Assembly: GCA_023544645.1 (NCBI GenBank)
Contig: JAMJFO010000026.1
Coordinates: 1 to 42,576 of the forward strand
Reading direction: 5' to 3'
From: Desulfobulbaceae bacterium
Lineage (GTDB): Bacteria; Desulfobacterota; Desulfobulbia; Desulfobulbales; Desulfobulbaceae
DNA length: 42,576 nt
Shown here: piece by piece, positions 24,803 through 33,597 of the stretch
How the letters are laid out: each line of letters starts with the position of its first letter
How positions within the stretch are numbered: the first letter of the stretch is position 1
Program-made: the position numbers and the translations under genes
The notes under the pieces: generated by a model
What the model saw: the letters and a program-made list of their open reading frames with translations, nothing else
The model's database searches: none
What the model was told of the DNA's origin: nothing

Positions 24803-27467
24803 GTTCGTCCGTTCCGGCAGGAATGATCTTCAGTTCGACCCGTCGGTTTGCCGCCCGCCCTTCCGGGGTGGAATTGTCGGCAATGGGCTGCTCGGAGCCG
24901 TAGCCGGCGGATTCCAGCCGGCTCCCATCCACGCCCCTGGCAGCAAGATAGGCTGCCGTCGATTCGGCCCGCTGTCTGGAGACGGTCAGGTTGCGCTCGG
25001 TCTCGCCGATGCTGTCGGTGTGGCCGCCTACTTCGAAACGGATATCCGGGAATCGTTTAAGCGCCTCAGCCACCTTGTCCAGGTATGCCTGCGAGGCAGG
25101 GGAAAGATCCGTGGCGCCGCCGCTGAAGTAGACGCCGGTTAAGATAATGGGCTCGCCCCTGGCGCAGCCAAAGGGATTGGCCTCGGTTTGTTCCGGTGTT
25201 GCGGGGCAGAGGTCCAGGCGGTCCACTACGCCGTCGCCGTCACTGTCCGGTTCGCAGCCGTCCCGGTCCACTTCAGCCCCCGCGACTGTGCCCGGACAGC
25301 GGTCCCCGGCATCGGGCACGGAATCGTTGTCGCTGTCCAGGGTGTAGAGGATCAGCCTGTCCCGCTCCTTCTGCAGGGAGGCATGCTCCTCCTCCATGGT
25401 GAAAAACGCTTTTTCCCTGCGGTCCAGTTCAGCCTGCAGGTCGGCAGCTTCGTTTTCCAGGGTGGCGATGCGTTTTTGTATTGTGTCAAGCTCCGCTGCC
25501 TTGCGCTCAAGCTCGGCGGCAAGCTCCACGGCTCTGGCCGCCTCCTGCTCCGCGGCGCCGGCCTTCTCCCGCAGCAGCCTGTTTTCATCCTGCAGGGTGG
25601 CGATGCGCTGTTCCGCGGCTGCATGACGCTTGTCCCGCTCCGCCGCCCTTTGCCTGAGCAGGTCAATTTCCTGGTGCAGCTCGTCCGTTGGGGTTGCCCG
25701 GGCAAGCTGGTCTTCGACATCGGCCAGGGATTTTTTCAGGCTGCTGATCTCGCTGTCCGCCTCGCTGAGGCGGGCCTCGGCGGCTTCCAGGGCCTGCTGC
25801 AGCCCGGTGATGGTTTCATTCTCCCGGTGGGAATCTGCCTGGGCAGCGGCATGCCGGGCATCTTCCAGCTTCTGGAGCGCTGCCTGGGTTGTTTTCCGGG
25901 CATTTTCCGCTGCAGTCAGCTGCTCTTCTTTTTCCTTGAGCCTGGATGCGAGCTGATCGGACTCAGTTCTGGCTGCTTCCAGCAGTTTTTCTTTTTTGAT
26001 GATATTTGCGCTCAGCTGCTCGTTATCCTTTCGGGCCGCGGCAAATTCATCCTCCAGGTTCTGCAGGCGGTCCGCGGACGCGATCAGCCGCTGTTCAAGA
26101 GCGGCGACGGCCTGGGCGGCCTGGGCAAGCTCCTGCTGCCCGCGCTCTGTTTCCTCTTGCAGGCGCTCTGATTGCTGCGCGGCTTCCTGCTCTGCCTTTC
26201 GGGCATCATCAAGTTCCTTTTTCAGGCTGCTGACCAGCGCGTCCCGGGCATTGAGCTGCTCCGCCAGCGCCTTGAGCTGTTCGGTCAGTTCAGCGGAATG
26301 CTTTTGCGAGGCCTCCAGAGACCGGGACCCTTGCTGTAATTTTTCGCTGAGCGCGGCATTGTTTGCGATCTCACGCCGGAGAGCGTCTATCTCCTCATGG
26401 AGGGATCGCTCCTGATCCCGCAGCCGGGCGATCTCATCCTCGGCATCGAGCAGTTCACTGTTTTTATCTTCAACCCTGGCGTTGAGGATTTCGATCTGCT
26501 GCCTGAAGGGGGTGACAAATTCCCTCTGTTCTTGTCCGAAGCGGAGCATGGCCTCTGAGGAGAGACGGGCCTTGTCCAGTTCCTTTTCCAGCCGGGCCAG
26601 TCGGGTTTCTGCCTGTTGCAGCTGCGCATGCAGTCGGCTGGTTTGGGCAAGGGAGCGCTCCCTGTCCTCCCGGGCCTGTTTGAGCTTTTTATCCAGCGCA
26701 TCCGCTTCCAGCCGGGCCGTGGTCTCCGCGGATTCGGTGTCGGATAAGAGGCTACGCAGGCGCGCGGCGGCGTTTTCCGATTCAGCAAGGGCGCTTCCGG
26801 CCCGGTCGAGTCTTTCGGCAAGACCGGTGATTCTCTCGTTTGCCTTGTCCAGCGCATCCAGCCTGGAGGCCAGGGTGGATTTCAGGATCCGGATCTGCCT
26901 GTCTTTGGCATCGGTTTCTTGGGGTTCAGCCGCGGGACCGGGTATTTGGGCCCTGAGTTCTTCCAGGGCGCCATCTTTTTCCCGCAGGCGGGCGGCAGTA
27001 TCCTCCAGTTCATTCCGTAAAGAGAGGATCTGCGCGTTCAGCTTGTTGATTTCCAGGGATTGACGATGGTTTATGCTTCGTTCATGCTGCAGGGTCCGGA
27101 GCAGTTCTTTGTTTTCGTCGTCCATGGTTTGCTCCGGGCGGACCGGCGCGGCAGGGCTTTTATCTCCCGCGGCCGGAGGCACTTCCGGAGGAGTCCCGGT
27201 CGAGGATGCCGGCGGCTGTCGGGTTTTTTGCTCGCCGTTTGCCGCCGGAACAGCCGGGATGATTTTTTTGGCGCTTTCGGCTGTCGCGCCGGGCGAGGTC
27301 GTTACCTGCACCCAGTTTTTTTCCCCTTTTTCCTTGGTGAGCGTTGATTGAGCGCCTTTCTGCTTCCCCTTCTCCGGAATATTTTTTACCTGACCCCAAT
27401 GGTACAGGGACAGGGATATATACACAACAATGCCGGCGATAATGAAAAAGGTAATGCGGGGAGTCAT
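24762..27467 (-). CDS. Giant coiled-coil OmpA-family protein with TSP3 calcium repeats
   Basis: A 901-residue envelope protein. One hydrophobic segment (about 5-23, FFIIAGIVVYISLSLYHWG) looks like an uncleaved membrane anchor. A Pro/Ala/Thr-rich linker (about 50-115) leads into a very long Glu/Ala/Arg/Gln-rich coiled coil (about 115-705). Thrombospondin type-3 repeats follow (about 710-768: DSDNDSVPDAGDRCP and DSDGDGVVDRLDLCP, four Cys), then an OmpA C-terminal peptidoglycan-binding domain (about 775-885: VYFSGGATDLSPAS, GHTDSIGETERN, AANRRVELKI). It would span the periplasm, anchored in the inner membrane and bound to peptidoglycan (inference). It follows glgB after 46 bp on the same strand. 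Confidence 0.9.
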   Translation of the reverse strand: MTPRITFFIIAGIVVYISLSLYHWGQVKNIPEKGKQKGAQSTLTKEKGEKNWVQVTTSPGATAESAKKIIPAVPAANGEQKTRQPPASSTGTPPEVPPAAGDKSPAAPVRPEQTMDDENKELLRTLQHERSINHRQSLEINKLNAQILSLRNELEDTAARLREKDGALEELRAQIPGPAAEPQETDAKDRQIRILKSTLASRLDALDKANERITGLAERLDRAGSALAESENAAARLRSLLSDTESAETTARLEADALDKKLKQAREDRERSLAQTSRLHAQLQQAETRLARLEKELDKARLSSEAMLRFGQEQREFVTPFRQQIEILNARVEDKNSELLDAEDEIARLRDQERSLHEEIDALRREIANNAALSEKLQQGSRSLEASQKHSAELTEQLKALAEQLNARDALVSSLKKELDDARKAEQEAAQQSERLQEETERGQQELAQAAQAVAALEQRLIASADRLQNLEDEFAAARKDNEQLSANIIKKEKLLEAARTESDQLASRLKEKEEQLTAAENARKTTQAALQKLEDARHAAAQADSHRENETITGLQQALEAAEARLSEADSEISSLKKSLADVEDQLARATPTDELHQEIDLLRQRAAERDKRHAAAEQRIATLQDENRLLREKAGAAEQEAARAVELAAELERKAAELDTIQKRIATLENEAADLQAELDRREKAFFTMEEEHASLQKERDRLILYTLDSDNDSVPDAGDRCPGTVAGAEVDRDGCEPDSDGDGVVDRLDLCPATPEQTEANPFGCARGEPIILTGVYFSGGATDLSPASQAYLDKVAEALKRFPDIRFEVGGHTDSIGETERNLTVSRQRAESTAAYLAARGVDGSRLESAGYGSEQPIADNSTPEGRAANRRVELKIIPAGTDELNASEEKADLPAR

Positions 27468-27513
27468 GGTGCGCCTGCCTGGTCTGGGTGGTCTGTGGTT
27501 GATCGGGTATGCA

Positions 27514-29442
27514 TCACACGGGTTTAAGAATGATGGTTGCCAGGGGCGGCAGGGTCAGCTCCAGGCTGTGGGAATGGCCATGGGACGGATTATCCGTGGT
27601 GTGGTATTCACCATCATTGATGATGCCGCTGCCCCAGTACACCTGATTGTCACTGTTGATCAGTTCCCGGTAGCTGCCCGGGACCGGAATGCCGATCCGG
27701 TAATGCTGCCGGACAACCGGGGTGAAATTGGAAATTATAACCAGAAAATCATCGCGCGAATTCGCGTACCTGATAAAGGAGAAGATGGAGTTGTCGGAAT
27801 CATTGGTATCGATCCAGGCAAAGCCGTTCCAGTCGAAATCGTTTTCATACAGGGCCGGTTGGTCCCGGTAAACCAGGTTGAGATCCCGGACAAACCGTTT
27901 CAGCCCTTTGTGGTTGGGGGCCTCAAGCGCTTTCCATTCAAGTCCTTTATCATGATTCCATTCCTGCCACTGGCCGAACTCGTTGCCCATGAACAGCAGC
28001 TTCTTTCCGGAGTAGCTCCACATGAATCCGTAATAGGCCCGGAGATTGGCGAATTTCTGCCACTCGTCCCCCGGCATCTTGTTGACCATGGAGGATTTGC
28101 CGTGCACGACCTCATCATGGGAAATGGGAAGGATAAAGTTTTCATGAAAGGCATACAGCATGCCGAAGGTCATCAGGTTGTGATGAAAACGGCGATGAAT
28201 GGGGTCGTTACGCATATAGCTCAGGGTGTCGTGCATCCAGCCCATGTTCCATTTCAGGCTGAAGCCCAGGCCGCCCAGATAGGTCGGCTGCGAGACCATG
28301 GGCCAGGAAGTGGATTCTTCGGCAATGGTCAGGATGCCCGGGAAAACGCCGTGCACCACCTCGTTGGTTTTGCGGATGAAGTGGATGGCGTCGAGGTTTT
28401 CCCTTCCGCCGTACTTGTTGGGGACCCACTGGTTTTCCTCCCGGGAGTAATCGAGATAGAGCATGGAGGCCACGGCATCGACCCGGAGGCCGTCGATATG
28501 ATATTTATCAAGCCAGAACAGGGCATTGGAAACAAGAAATGAACGCACTTCGTTGCGGCCGTAGTTGAAGATCAGCGTGCCCCAGTCCTGGTGCTCGCCC
28601 TGCCGCGGGTCAATGTGGGAGTAGAGATGGGTGCCGTCAAAAAAATTGAGCCCTGACCCGTCCTTGGGAAAGTGGGCCGGCACCCAGTCGAGAATGACGC
28701 CCAGGCCGTTCAGGTGGCACTGGTCGATAAAGTACATAAAGTCTTCCGGGGTGCCGAAACGGCTGGTCGGCGCGAAAAAACCGAGGACCTGGTAGCCCCA
28801 GGAGCCGTCAAAAGGATATTCGGCTATGGGCATCAGTTCAATGTGGGTGTAGCCCATTTCCATCACGTAGGGAATCAGGAAGTCAGCCATTTCCCGGTAG
28901 GTCAGGTATCTCTCGCCCCAGGTTTCATCCGGGATTTTCCGCCAGGAGCCCAGGTGCGCTTCGTAAATGGAGATCGGACGGTCAAGGGCCTGGCGTTCTT
29001 TGCGGGAGATCATCCAGGATTCGTCATGCCACTGGTAGCGGTTGAGGTTGAAAATCACCGAGCCGGTGCGGGGCCTCTCTTCCATGGCAAAGCCGTAGGG
29101 GTCGGATTTGTCAAAAGACTGTCCGTCCGGACCGGTTATCCGGTACTTGTAAACGCTGTATTCCGGGAGGCCTTCGATAAACAGGGTCCATATGCCGGAG
29201 GCGCTGGGATGCATGACATGGCTTTCCCCATTCCAGTCGTTAAAGTCTCCGATAATGGATACGTTGCGGGCATTGGGCGCCCAGACGGCAAAACCTGCTC
29301 CTGATTTACCGTCCACGGACAACAGGTGCGCGCCGAATTTTTCATAGGCCCGCTCGTGGGTTCCCTCGTTGAAAAGATGCTTGTCGAAGTCGGTGATCCA
29401 TGTCAGTGGCAGGGGGTGACCTGGAAGTTTTTTCTGGGTCAT
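27514..29442 (-). CDS. glgB: 1,4-alpha-glucan branching enzyme GlgB
   Basis: A 642-residue GH13 enzyme that makes alpha-1,6 branches in glycogen. The N-terminal CBM48 domain shows [20 protein letters not shown]. The barrel carries [20 protein letters not shown], the nucleophile Asp in [16 protein letters not shown], the acid Glu in [10 protein letters not shown], and [13 protein letters not shown]. The start is taken at the ATG at 29442, preceded by GAGGAA about 11 nt upstream. The frame stays open to an ATG at 29517, but those extra 25 codons begin inside the 23-bp palindromic repeat and are not family-like. No other glycogen gene is nearby. Confidence 0.93.
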   Translation of the reverse strand: MTQKKLPGHPLPLTWITDFDKHLFNEGTHERAYEKFGAHLLSVDGKSGAGFAVWAPNARNVSIIGDFNDWNGESHVMHPSASGIWTLFIEGLPEYSVYKYRITGPDGQSFDKSDPYGFAMEERPRTGSVIFNLNRYQWHDESWMISRKERQALDRPISIYEAHLGSWRKIPDETWGERYLTYREMADFLIPYVMEMGYTHIELMPIAEYPFDGSWGYQVLGFFAPTSRFGTPEDFMYFIDQCHLNGLGVILDWVPAHFPKDGSGLNFFDGTHLYSHIDPRQGEHQDWGTLIFNYGRNEVRSFLVSNALFWLDKYHIDGLRVDAVASMLYLDYSREENQWVPNKYGGRENLDAIHFIRKTNEVVHGVFPGILTIAEESTSWPMVSQPTYLGGLGFSLKWNMGWMHDTLSYMRNDPIHRRFHHNLMTFGMLYAFHENFILPISHDEVVHGKSSMVNKMPGDEWQKFANLRAYYGFMWSYSGKKLLFMGNEFGQWQEWNHDKGLEWKALEAPNHKGLKRFVRDLNLVYRDQPALYENDFDWNGFAWIDTNDSDNSIFSFIRYANSRDDFLVIISNFTPVVRQHYRIGIPVPGSYRELINSDNQVYWGSGIINDGEYHTTDNPSHGHSHSLELTLPPLATIILKPV

Positions 29443-29492
29443 GGGATACAGGTTCCTCGTGGCTGGATGGAATATAAATTGATTTATACCTT

Positions 29493-29515
29493 GATGGACT
29501 CGTAAAAAGTCCATC
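29493..29515. repeat. 23-bp palindromic repeat, copy 1
   Basis: Arms GATGGACT and AGTCCATC enclose a CGTAAAA loop, followed by ACAC. An identical copy lies at 42523-42545 at the end of lspA. It sits between the Fe-alcohol dehydrogenase and glgB and could form a stable hairpin in the transcript. It is a REP-like element. Confidence 0.85.
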
Positions 29516-29582
29516 ACACCTTTATCTGTATCTTATCGCACAGCAGAAAAAATGTCATTGGTTTTACCGCCAAAGAAGAGCG

Positions 29583-30746
29583 CTAGCGGCAGAGTGACAG
29601 TATTTCCTCGATCGTATCCTTGGTATACTGGTCAAGCCGCCAGAATCTGGCCAGGTTGACTGCGTTATCACTAATTGCGGGAATATGCTCATCCGGTATG
29701 TTCAGCTCCGACAAACGGATCGGGCTTTTGACACGGGCAAACCAGTTTTCCAGTTTGCGGATGGTTTGTGACGAGGTTGGTTCATTGTGCTGCGCATCAA
29801 AACGGAAAATGCGTGAGCCGAGATGGGTTATCCTGTCCGGGTTGGCGGCGGAATGCCAGCGCAGCCAGCCGGGGATGACCACGGATAGTCCGGCCCCGTG
29901 CGCCACATTGTACAGGGCGCTGAGAGAGTGCTCGATCATGTGCATGGGAAAGCCGACCCTGCCCAGCCCGGCCCCGGTCAGTCCGTTGAGGGCCAGGGTC
30001 GCCGTCCACATCAGATCTGCCCGGGCATTGTAATCACGCGGGTCAGCCAGGCAGCGCTCACAGCTGTCCATGGCATTGAGTATCAGGCCTTCCATGAGAC
30101 GGTCCTGCACCGGGGTGGCAGGGTCTTCGGTGGTCATGTAGTATTCCAGGACATGGGCGATGGCATCGACGGCGCCATACGCCGTGTAGTTTTTCGGCAC
30201 CGTATAGGTGGTTTCTGGATCGAGAATAGATGTTTTGGGGTAGAGGTGCCGGCTGCCGAAGCCGAATTTTTCCCTGGTCTCATCCCGGGTGATGACCATG
30301 CCGGAGTTCATTTCCGACCCCGAGGCGGCCAGCGTCAGCACCGTGGTCAGGGGCAGGGCGGCTTTCACGCTTTTTTTGCCGCTGAAAAATTTCCATACAT
30401 CATGGGCTGCCGCGGCGCCGGCACAGATGGCCTTGGCGCTGTCCAGAACGCTGCCGCCGCCAACGGCAACAACGACATCGACCTCGTTGTGCCTGACCCT
30501 GTCGATTCCCTCCCGGACGTGGGAGAGCAGGGGGTTGGACTGCACCCCGCCGTGCTCGATAATCGCGACGCCGGCTTCCTGCAGCGAAGCGGTCACCTTG
30601 TCATATATACCGTTCTTTTTAATGCTGCCGCCGCCGTAAACGAGCAAACATCTTGTGCCCCAGGCTTTGGTTTCCGGGCCAATGGACGCAATGGTGTCCC
30701 GGCCGAAAATAATCTTGGTGGGATTGTGAAAAACAAAGTTCTGCAT
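29583..30746 (-). CDS. Iron-containing alcohol dehydrogenase
   Basis: A 387-residue group III dehydrogenase, NAD(P)-dependent. The nucleotide-binding region has VYGGGSIKKNGIYD (37-50) and VVVAVGGGSVLDSAKAI (91-107). The predicted Fe ligands are Asp194 and His198 (YGAVDAIAHVLEYY), His269 (FPMHMIEH) and His283 (NVAHGAG). This pattern fits the YqhD/BdhA-type branch (aldehyde or butanol dehydrogenase) better than FucO, but the substrate is not readable. It is probably a stand-alone gene; a dispersed repeat lies immediately upstream and the palindrome immediately downstream. Confidence 0.92.
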   Translation of the reverse strand: MQNFVFHNPTKIIFGRDTIASIGPETKAWGTRCLLVYGGGSIKKNGIYDKVTASLQEAGVAIIEHGGVQSNPLLSHVREGIDRVRHNEVDVVVAVGGGSVLDSAKAICAGAAAAHDVWKFFSGKKSVKAALPLTTVLTLAASGSEMNSGMVITRDETREKFGFGSRHLYPKTSILDPETTYTVPKNYTAYGAVDAIAHVLEYYMTTEDPATPVQDRLMEGLILNAMDSCERCLADPRDYNARADLMWTATLALNGLTGAGLGRVGFPMHMIEHSLSALYNVAHGAGLSVVIPGWLRWHSAANPDRITHLGSRIFRFDAQHNEPTSSQTIRKLENWFARVKSPIRLSELNIPDEHIPAISDNAVNLARFWRLDQYTKDTIEEILSLCR

Positions 30747-31136
30747 GATGCACCTGTCAGTGAAAAGTAAAGGTTGTTAGCTGTTAAGGCTATAGGCTTT
30801 TAGGGGCGGTTTTCGCAAGTAGCCTAATAGTCTTCAGCCTGCAGCCTGGTCAATAAGCGAGTTGAATACTCATACATTCTTTTTCTTTACAGCAAGTTAA
30901 CATAAGTAAGAAAGTTGAGCTTCTTTATAAATATTCACGGTTAGAACCACCGCGCATTACGCTCTGTTGCCAATCTTTATAGCGGTTGCAGGGTGCTGCA
31001 GTTCCGCGAAAGAGGCCTTCCCGCTATACATCAGGTATGCGGGCAGGCCGATGACAAAGGAAATGCAGTGCCCTGTGACCGCTATCAGGTATGCAGGCAG
31101 GCCGATGACAAAGGAAATGCAGTGCCCTGCAACCGC
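30747..31136. other. Intergenic gap with dispersed repeat and tandem duplication
   Basis: About 390 bp between the starts of the Fe-alcohol dehydrogenase gene and the end of ksgA. It contains copy C of the dispersed repeat and a 54-bp tandem duplication reaching the ksgA stop. A 65-codon open frame across the tandem repeat is a by-product of the repeat and is not counted as a gene. Confidence 0.7.
30774..30930 (-). repeat. Dispersed repeat, copy C (inverse)
   Basis: The same element as copies A and B but in opposite orientation. On the plus strand it begins TTAGCTGTTAAGGCTATAGG, has the core GGGGCGGTTTTCGCAAG, and ends in the AT-rich part CTTTTTCTTTACAGC followed by AACATAAGTAAGAAAGTTGAG. 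It lies just upstream of the Fe-alcohol dehydrogenase. Confidence 0.8.
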
Positions 31137-31138
31137 TT
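30979..31138. repeat. 54-bp tandem duplication with flanking inverted repeat
   Basis: Two 54-bp units lie at 31031-31084 and 31085-31138 (each beginning TCAGGTATGC and containing GGCCGATGACAAAGGAAATG) and differ at only a few positions. The end of each unit (GCAGTGCCCTGCAACCGCT in unit 2) is nearly the reverse complement of AGCGGTTGCAGGGTGCTGC at 30979-30997, so the block can fold back on itself. Unit 2 ends at the ksgA stop codon. Confidence 0.85.
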
Positions 31139-31994
31139 AGGTTTCGTGTTCCAGGCAGCGGCTCAGTTCCACAAATTCTTCAAATGAAAGATTCTCCGCC
31201 CTGATCGAGGGATCAAGGCCGGCCTTCCGGATAACATCGGCCAGCACGGTTTTGTCGGCAATGAACCCGCCGGCGGCAAGCCCGTTGAGCAGTGTTTTTC
31301 TGCGCTGGCCAAAACAGCTGTTGACTATTTTTTTCAGCAGGGGCCAGTGAAAGTCAGGCACTGCTGCAAGCCGCTGCGGCCGGGGATGAAAGGTAATGCG
31401 CACGACCATGGAGTCGACCCTGGGTCGGGGATAAAACTCGCCGGGCTTCACCTGCATGAGCGGTTCTATGTCGGCGCAGCCGGCAAAGAGAACGGATGGA
31501 ACCCCGTATTCCCTGGTCCCGGGCCGGGCCATGAGACGAAGCGCCACCTCTTTCTGCAGCATGACCACTGCCCAGTCCACGACTTCCCGATGGTCGATAA
31601 GACGGAACAGGAAAGGAGAGGAGATGGAATAGGGCAGGTTGGCCAGAATCTTGAGTCTGCCGCCGCACTGCTCAGCCAGTCCGGCCAGATCGGTTTTGAG
31701 GATGTCCCCGTGTATAAGGGTGACGTTGTCGGCCAGGTCCTGCTCCTCACGGTGCCACTGGATAATGCCGGAATCGGCCTCGATGCCGATGACCTTCCCG
31801 GCCCTGGCGGCGATGATGTTTGTCAGCGCCCCCAGGCCCACTCCCACCTCGACAATCACATCACCGGGATCAGGACCGGCCAGATCGACGATCCTTTCAG
31901 CCGTATGCCGGTGCACCAGGAAATTCTGCCCCAGTTTTTTATGCGCGGCCAGACCGCGGCTCTCCAGGATGGATCGGGTTTTCTGGTAGGGCAT
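31137..31994 (-). CDS. ksgA: 16S rRNA dimethyladenosine methyltransferase KsgA/RsmA
   Basis: A 285-residue SAM-dependent enzyme that dimethylates two adjacent adenines in the 3' hairpin of 16S rRNA. The N-terminal KKLGQNFLVH, the SAM loop VEVGVGLGALTNIIA, IEADSG, the catalytic NLPYSISSPFLFRL, and FYPRPRVDSMVVRI are all family landmarks. The C-terminal helical domain is present. It follows the DUF2062 gene after 2 bp, last in the minus-strand operon pheA-tsaD-DUF2062-ksgA, and its stop lies at the tandem repeat. Confidence 0.95.
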   Translation of the reverse strand: MPYQKTRSILESRGLAAHKKLGQNFLVHRHTAERIVDLAGPDPGDVIVEVGVGLGALTNIIAARAGKVIGIEADSGIIQWHREEQDLADNVTLIHGDILKTDLAGLAEQCGGRLKILANLPYSISSPFLFRLIDHREVVDWAVVMLQKEVALRLMARPGTREYGVPSVLFAGCADIEPLMQVKPGEFYPRPRVDSMVVRITFHPRPQRLAAVPDFHWPLLKKIVNSCFGQRRKTLLNGLAAGGFIADKTVLADVIRKAGLDPSIRAENLSFEEFVELSRCLEHET

Positions 31995-31996
31995 AA

Positions 31997-32503
31997 TTAC
32001 TTGTTCAGCAGGTGCTTTTTCCGTCTTTTCTCTGCTAATCTGCGAAAAAACAGCAGTGAAATAAAATAACTGAGAATTGCCAGGGGCAGTCCCAGAATCA
32101 CCCCGCCGGTCAGCATTACGATGATGGCATCGGTGCTCAATTGACTGACGACCCTGATTTTGTCCATGAATCCGCTGTTGCCGAGGATATGCAGCACGTC
32201 CACGATCCGGTGCCAGCTGAGACGCCCGGGCAGGAGCATGTTGCCTGCTTTCCAGCAGAGGTAGTACTGGGGGACCAGGGTCAGGGGGTTGCTCACTACG
32301 GTGGCGACGATAATGGCGGTAATGGTGTTGACCCGCAACAGGAGGGTTATGCCGATGGCGGCCATTGTCTGGACCGGGATGATGGGAGCAACGCCGATGA
32401 ATACCCCGATGGCGGTGCTCATGGCCAGGGATTTGGGGTTGCCCCGCAGACGGATGAATTTCAGGCTGAAATAGCGGATGGTGCGCAGAGGATTGAATCG
32501 CAT
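31997..32503 (-). CDS. DUF2062 small membrane protein
   Basis: A 168-residue protein with about three membrane helices. The N-terminal NPLRTIRYFSLKFIRLRGNP and the segment STAIGVFIGVAPIIPVQTMA, followed by NTITAIIVATVVSNPLT, are typical of DUF2062. The function of the family is unknown. It is packed between tsaD and ksgA with 2-bp gaps on both sides, so it is certainly co-translated with them. A basic C-terminus ends in RRKKHLLNK. Confidence 0.85.
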   Translation of the reverse strand: MRFNPLRTIRYFSLKFIRLRGNPKSLAMSTAIGVFIGVAPIIPVQTMAAIGITLLLRVNTITAIIVATVVSNPLTLVPQYYLCWKAGNMLLPGRLSWHRIVDVLHILGNSGFMDKIRVVSQLSTDAIIVMLTGGVILGLPLAILSYFISLLFFRRLAEKRRKKHLLNK

Positions 32504-32505
32504 GA

Positions 32506-33510
32506 TCAGTGCAGGGGCGACCTGGAATAGACGTCGGTGTCCGGGGCGATTGTATCGCCGCGTTGGTACTGATAATATCCGGCCAGACCGATCATGGCCG
32601 CATTGTCAGTGCAGAAAACCGGTTCAGGTTTGAAAAGTTGCAGCTGTTCTTTTTCGCATCGCTGCTGCATAACTTCCCGTAATCTCCGGTTGGCGGCAAC
32701 GCCGCCGCCGATGACAATGGTTTTCAGGCCATGCGCCAGCGCGGCGCGTACGGTTTTTTCCGCCAGCACGTCAACTACCGCCTCCTGAAAGGATGCGCAA
32801 ATGTCTTCGATGTTGAGCGGTTCGTTTTTCCGGCGGCACTGGTTGACGTGGTTGACCACCGAGGTTTTGAGTCCGCTGAAGCTGAAATCGGCGCTGTCCC
32901 GGTCAAGCCAGGCCCGGGGAAAGGCAATGGCCTGGGGATCGCCCTTTTCCGCGAGCCTGCTGATGATCGGGCCGCCCGGATAACCGAGGCCGAGCAGCTT
33001 GGCGACCTTGTCAAAGGCCTCGCCGGCGGCATCATCACGAGTCCTGCCCAGACATTGGAATGTGGAGCGATCGGTGACGGTGTAAATTGACGTGTTGCCC
33101 CCGGAGACCACCAGGGCCGCGTAAGGAAAATCCGGATGTTCGGCGCCGGCAAACACCGAGAGCAGGTGCCCGCTCATATGATCGACCCCGACGCAGGGGA
33201 TGTTTCTGACCATGGCCAGTCCCTTGGCAAAGGTGAAGCCCACCAGAAGTGAGCCTATCAGGCCCGGACCGCGGGTGGCGGCGATGAGGTCGATCTGGTC
33301 GAGAGTGACCCCGGCGCGGTCCAGGGCTTGGGAAACCACCGGCCATATTGATTCGATATGGCGGCGGGAGGCCAGTTCCGGAACTATGCCGCCAAAGGGG
33401 CTGTGGACGTCGAACTGGCTGGAGATGACGTTGGACAGCACCGACCTGTCGTCGCGCAGCACTGCCGCCGCAGTGTCGTCACATGAGCTTTCTATGGCCA
33501 GAACCAGCAC
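32506..33510 (-). CDS. tsaD: tRNA t6A37 threonylcarbamoyltransferase TsaD
   Basis: A 334-residue Gcp/Kae1/YgjD family enzyme that transfers the threonylcarbamoyl group to A37 of ANN-decoding tRNAs. Landmarks are LAIESSCDDTAAAVL at the start, the iron/zinc-binding VDHMSGHLLSV, VVSGGNTSIY, DDAAGEAFDKVAKLLGLGYPGG, and VIGGGVAANRRLR near the C-terminus. The length is normal. It lies 87 bp after pheA and 2 bp before DUF2062. The partners TsaB/C/E are not in the window. Confidence 0.95.
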   Translation of the reverse strand: MLVLAIESSCDDTAAAVLRDDRSVLSNVISSQFDVHSPFGGIVPELASRRHIESIWPVVSQALDRAGVTLDQIDLIAATRGPGLIGSLLVGFTFAKGLAMVRNIPCVGVDHMSGHLLSVFAGAEHPDFPYAALVVSGGNTSIYTVTDRSTFQCLGRTRDDAAGEAFDKVAKLLGLGYPGGPIISRLAEKGDPQAIAFPRAWLDRDSADFSFSGLKTSVVNHVNQCRRKNEPLNIEDICASFQEAVVDVLAEKTVRAALAHGLKTIVIGGGVAANRRLREVMQQRCEKEQLQLFKPEPVFCTDNAAMIGLAGYYQYQRGDTIAPDTDVYSRSPLH

Positions 33511-33597
33511 AGGATTATTTCCTTGATCGGATAAAAAGAAAACGGGTTTATCTGTTTTCAGGACGGGTTGCCCAATGGGACTGCAACGTTATCGCCC

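Noticed and set aside
24762-27467. SMC- or Rad50-like protein, suggested by the long coiled coil
   Set aside because: No Walker motifs are present; the membrane anchor, TSP3 repeats and OmpA domain show an envelope protein.
31031-31138. Possible CRISPR array
   Set aside because: Only two directly abutting 54-bp units without unique spacers and no cas genes nearby.
30993-31187. Small open frame encoding two 18-residue repeats
   Set aside because: The frame is a by-product of the 54-bp tandem duplication and runs into ksgA on the other strand; there is no Shine-Dalgarno.
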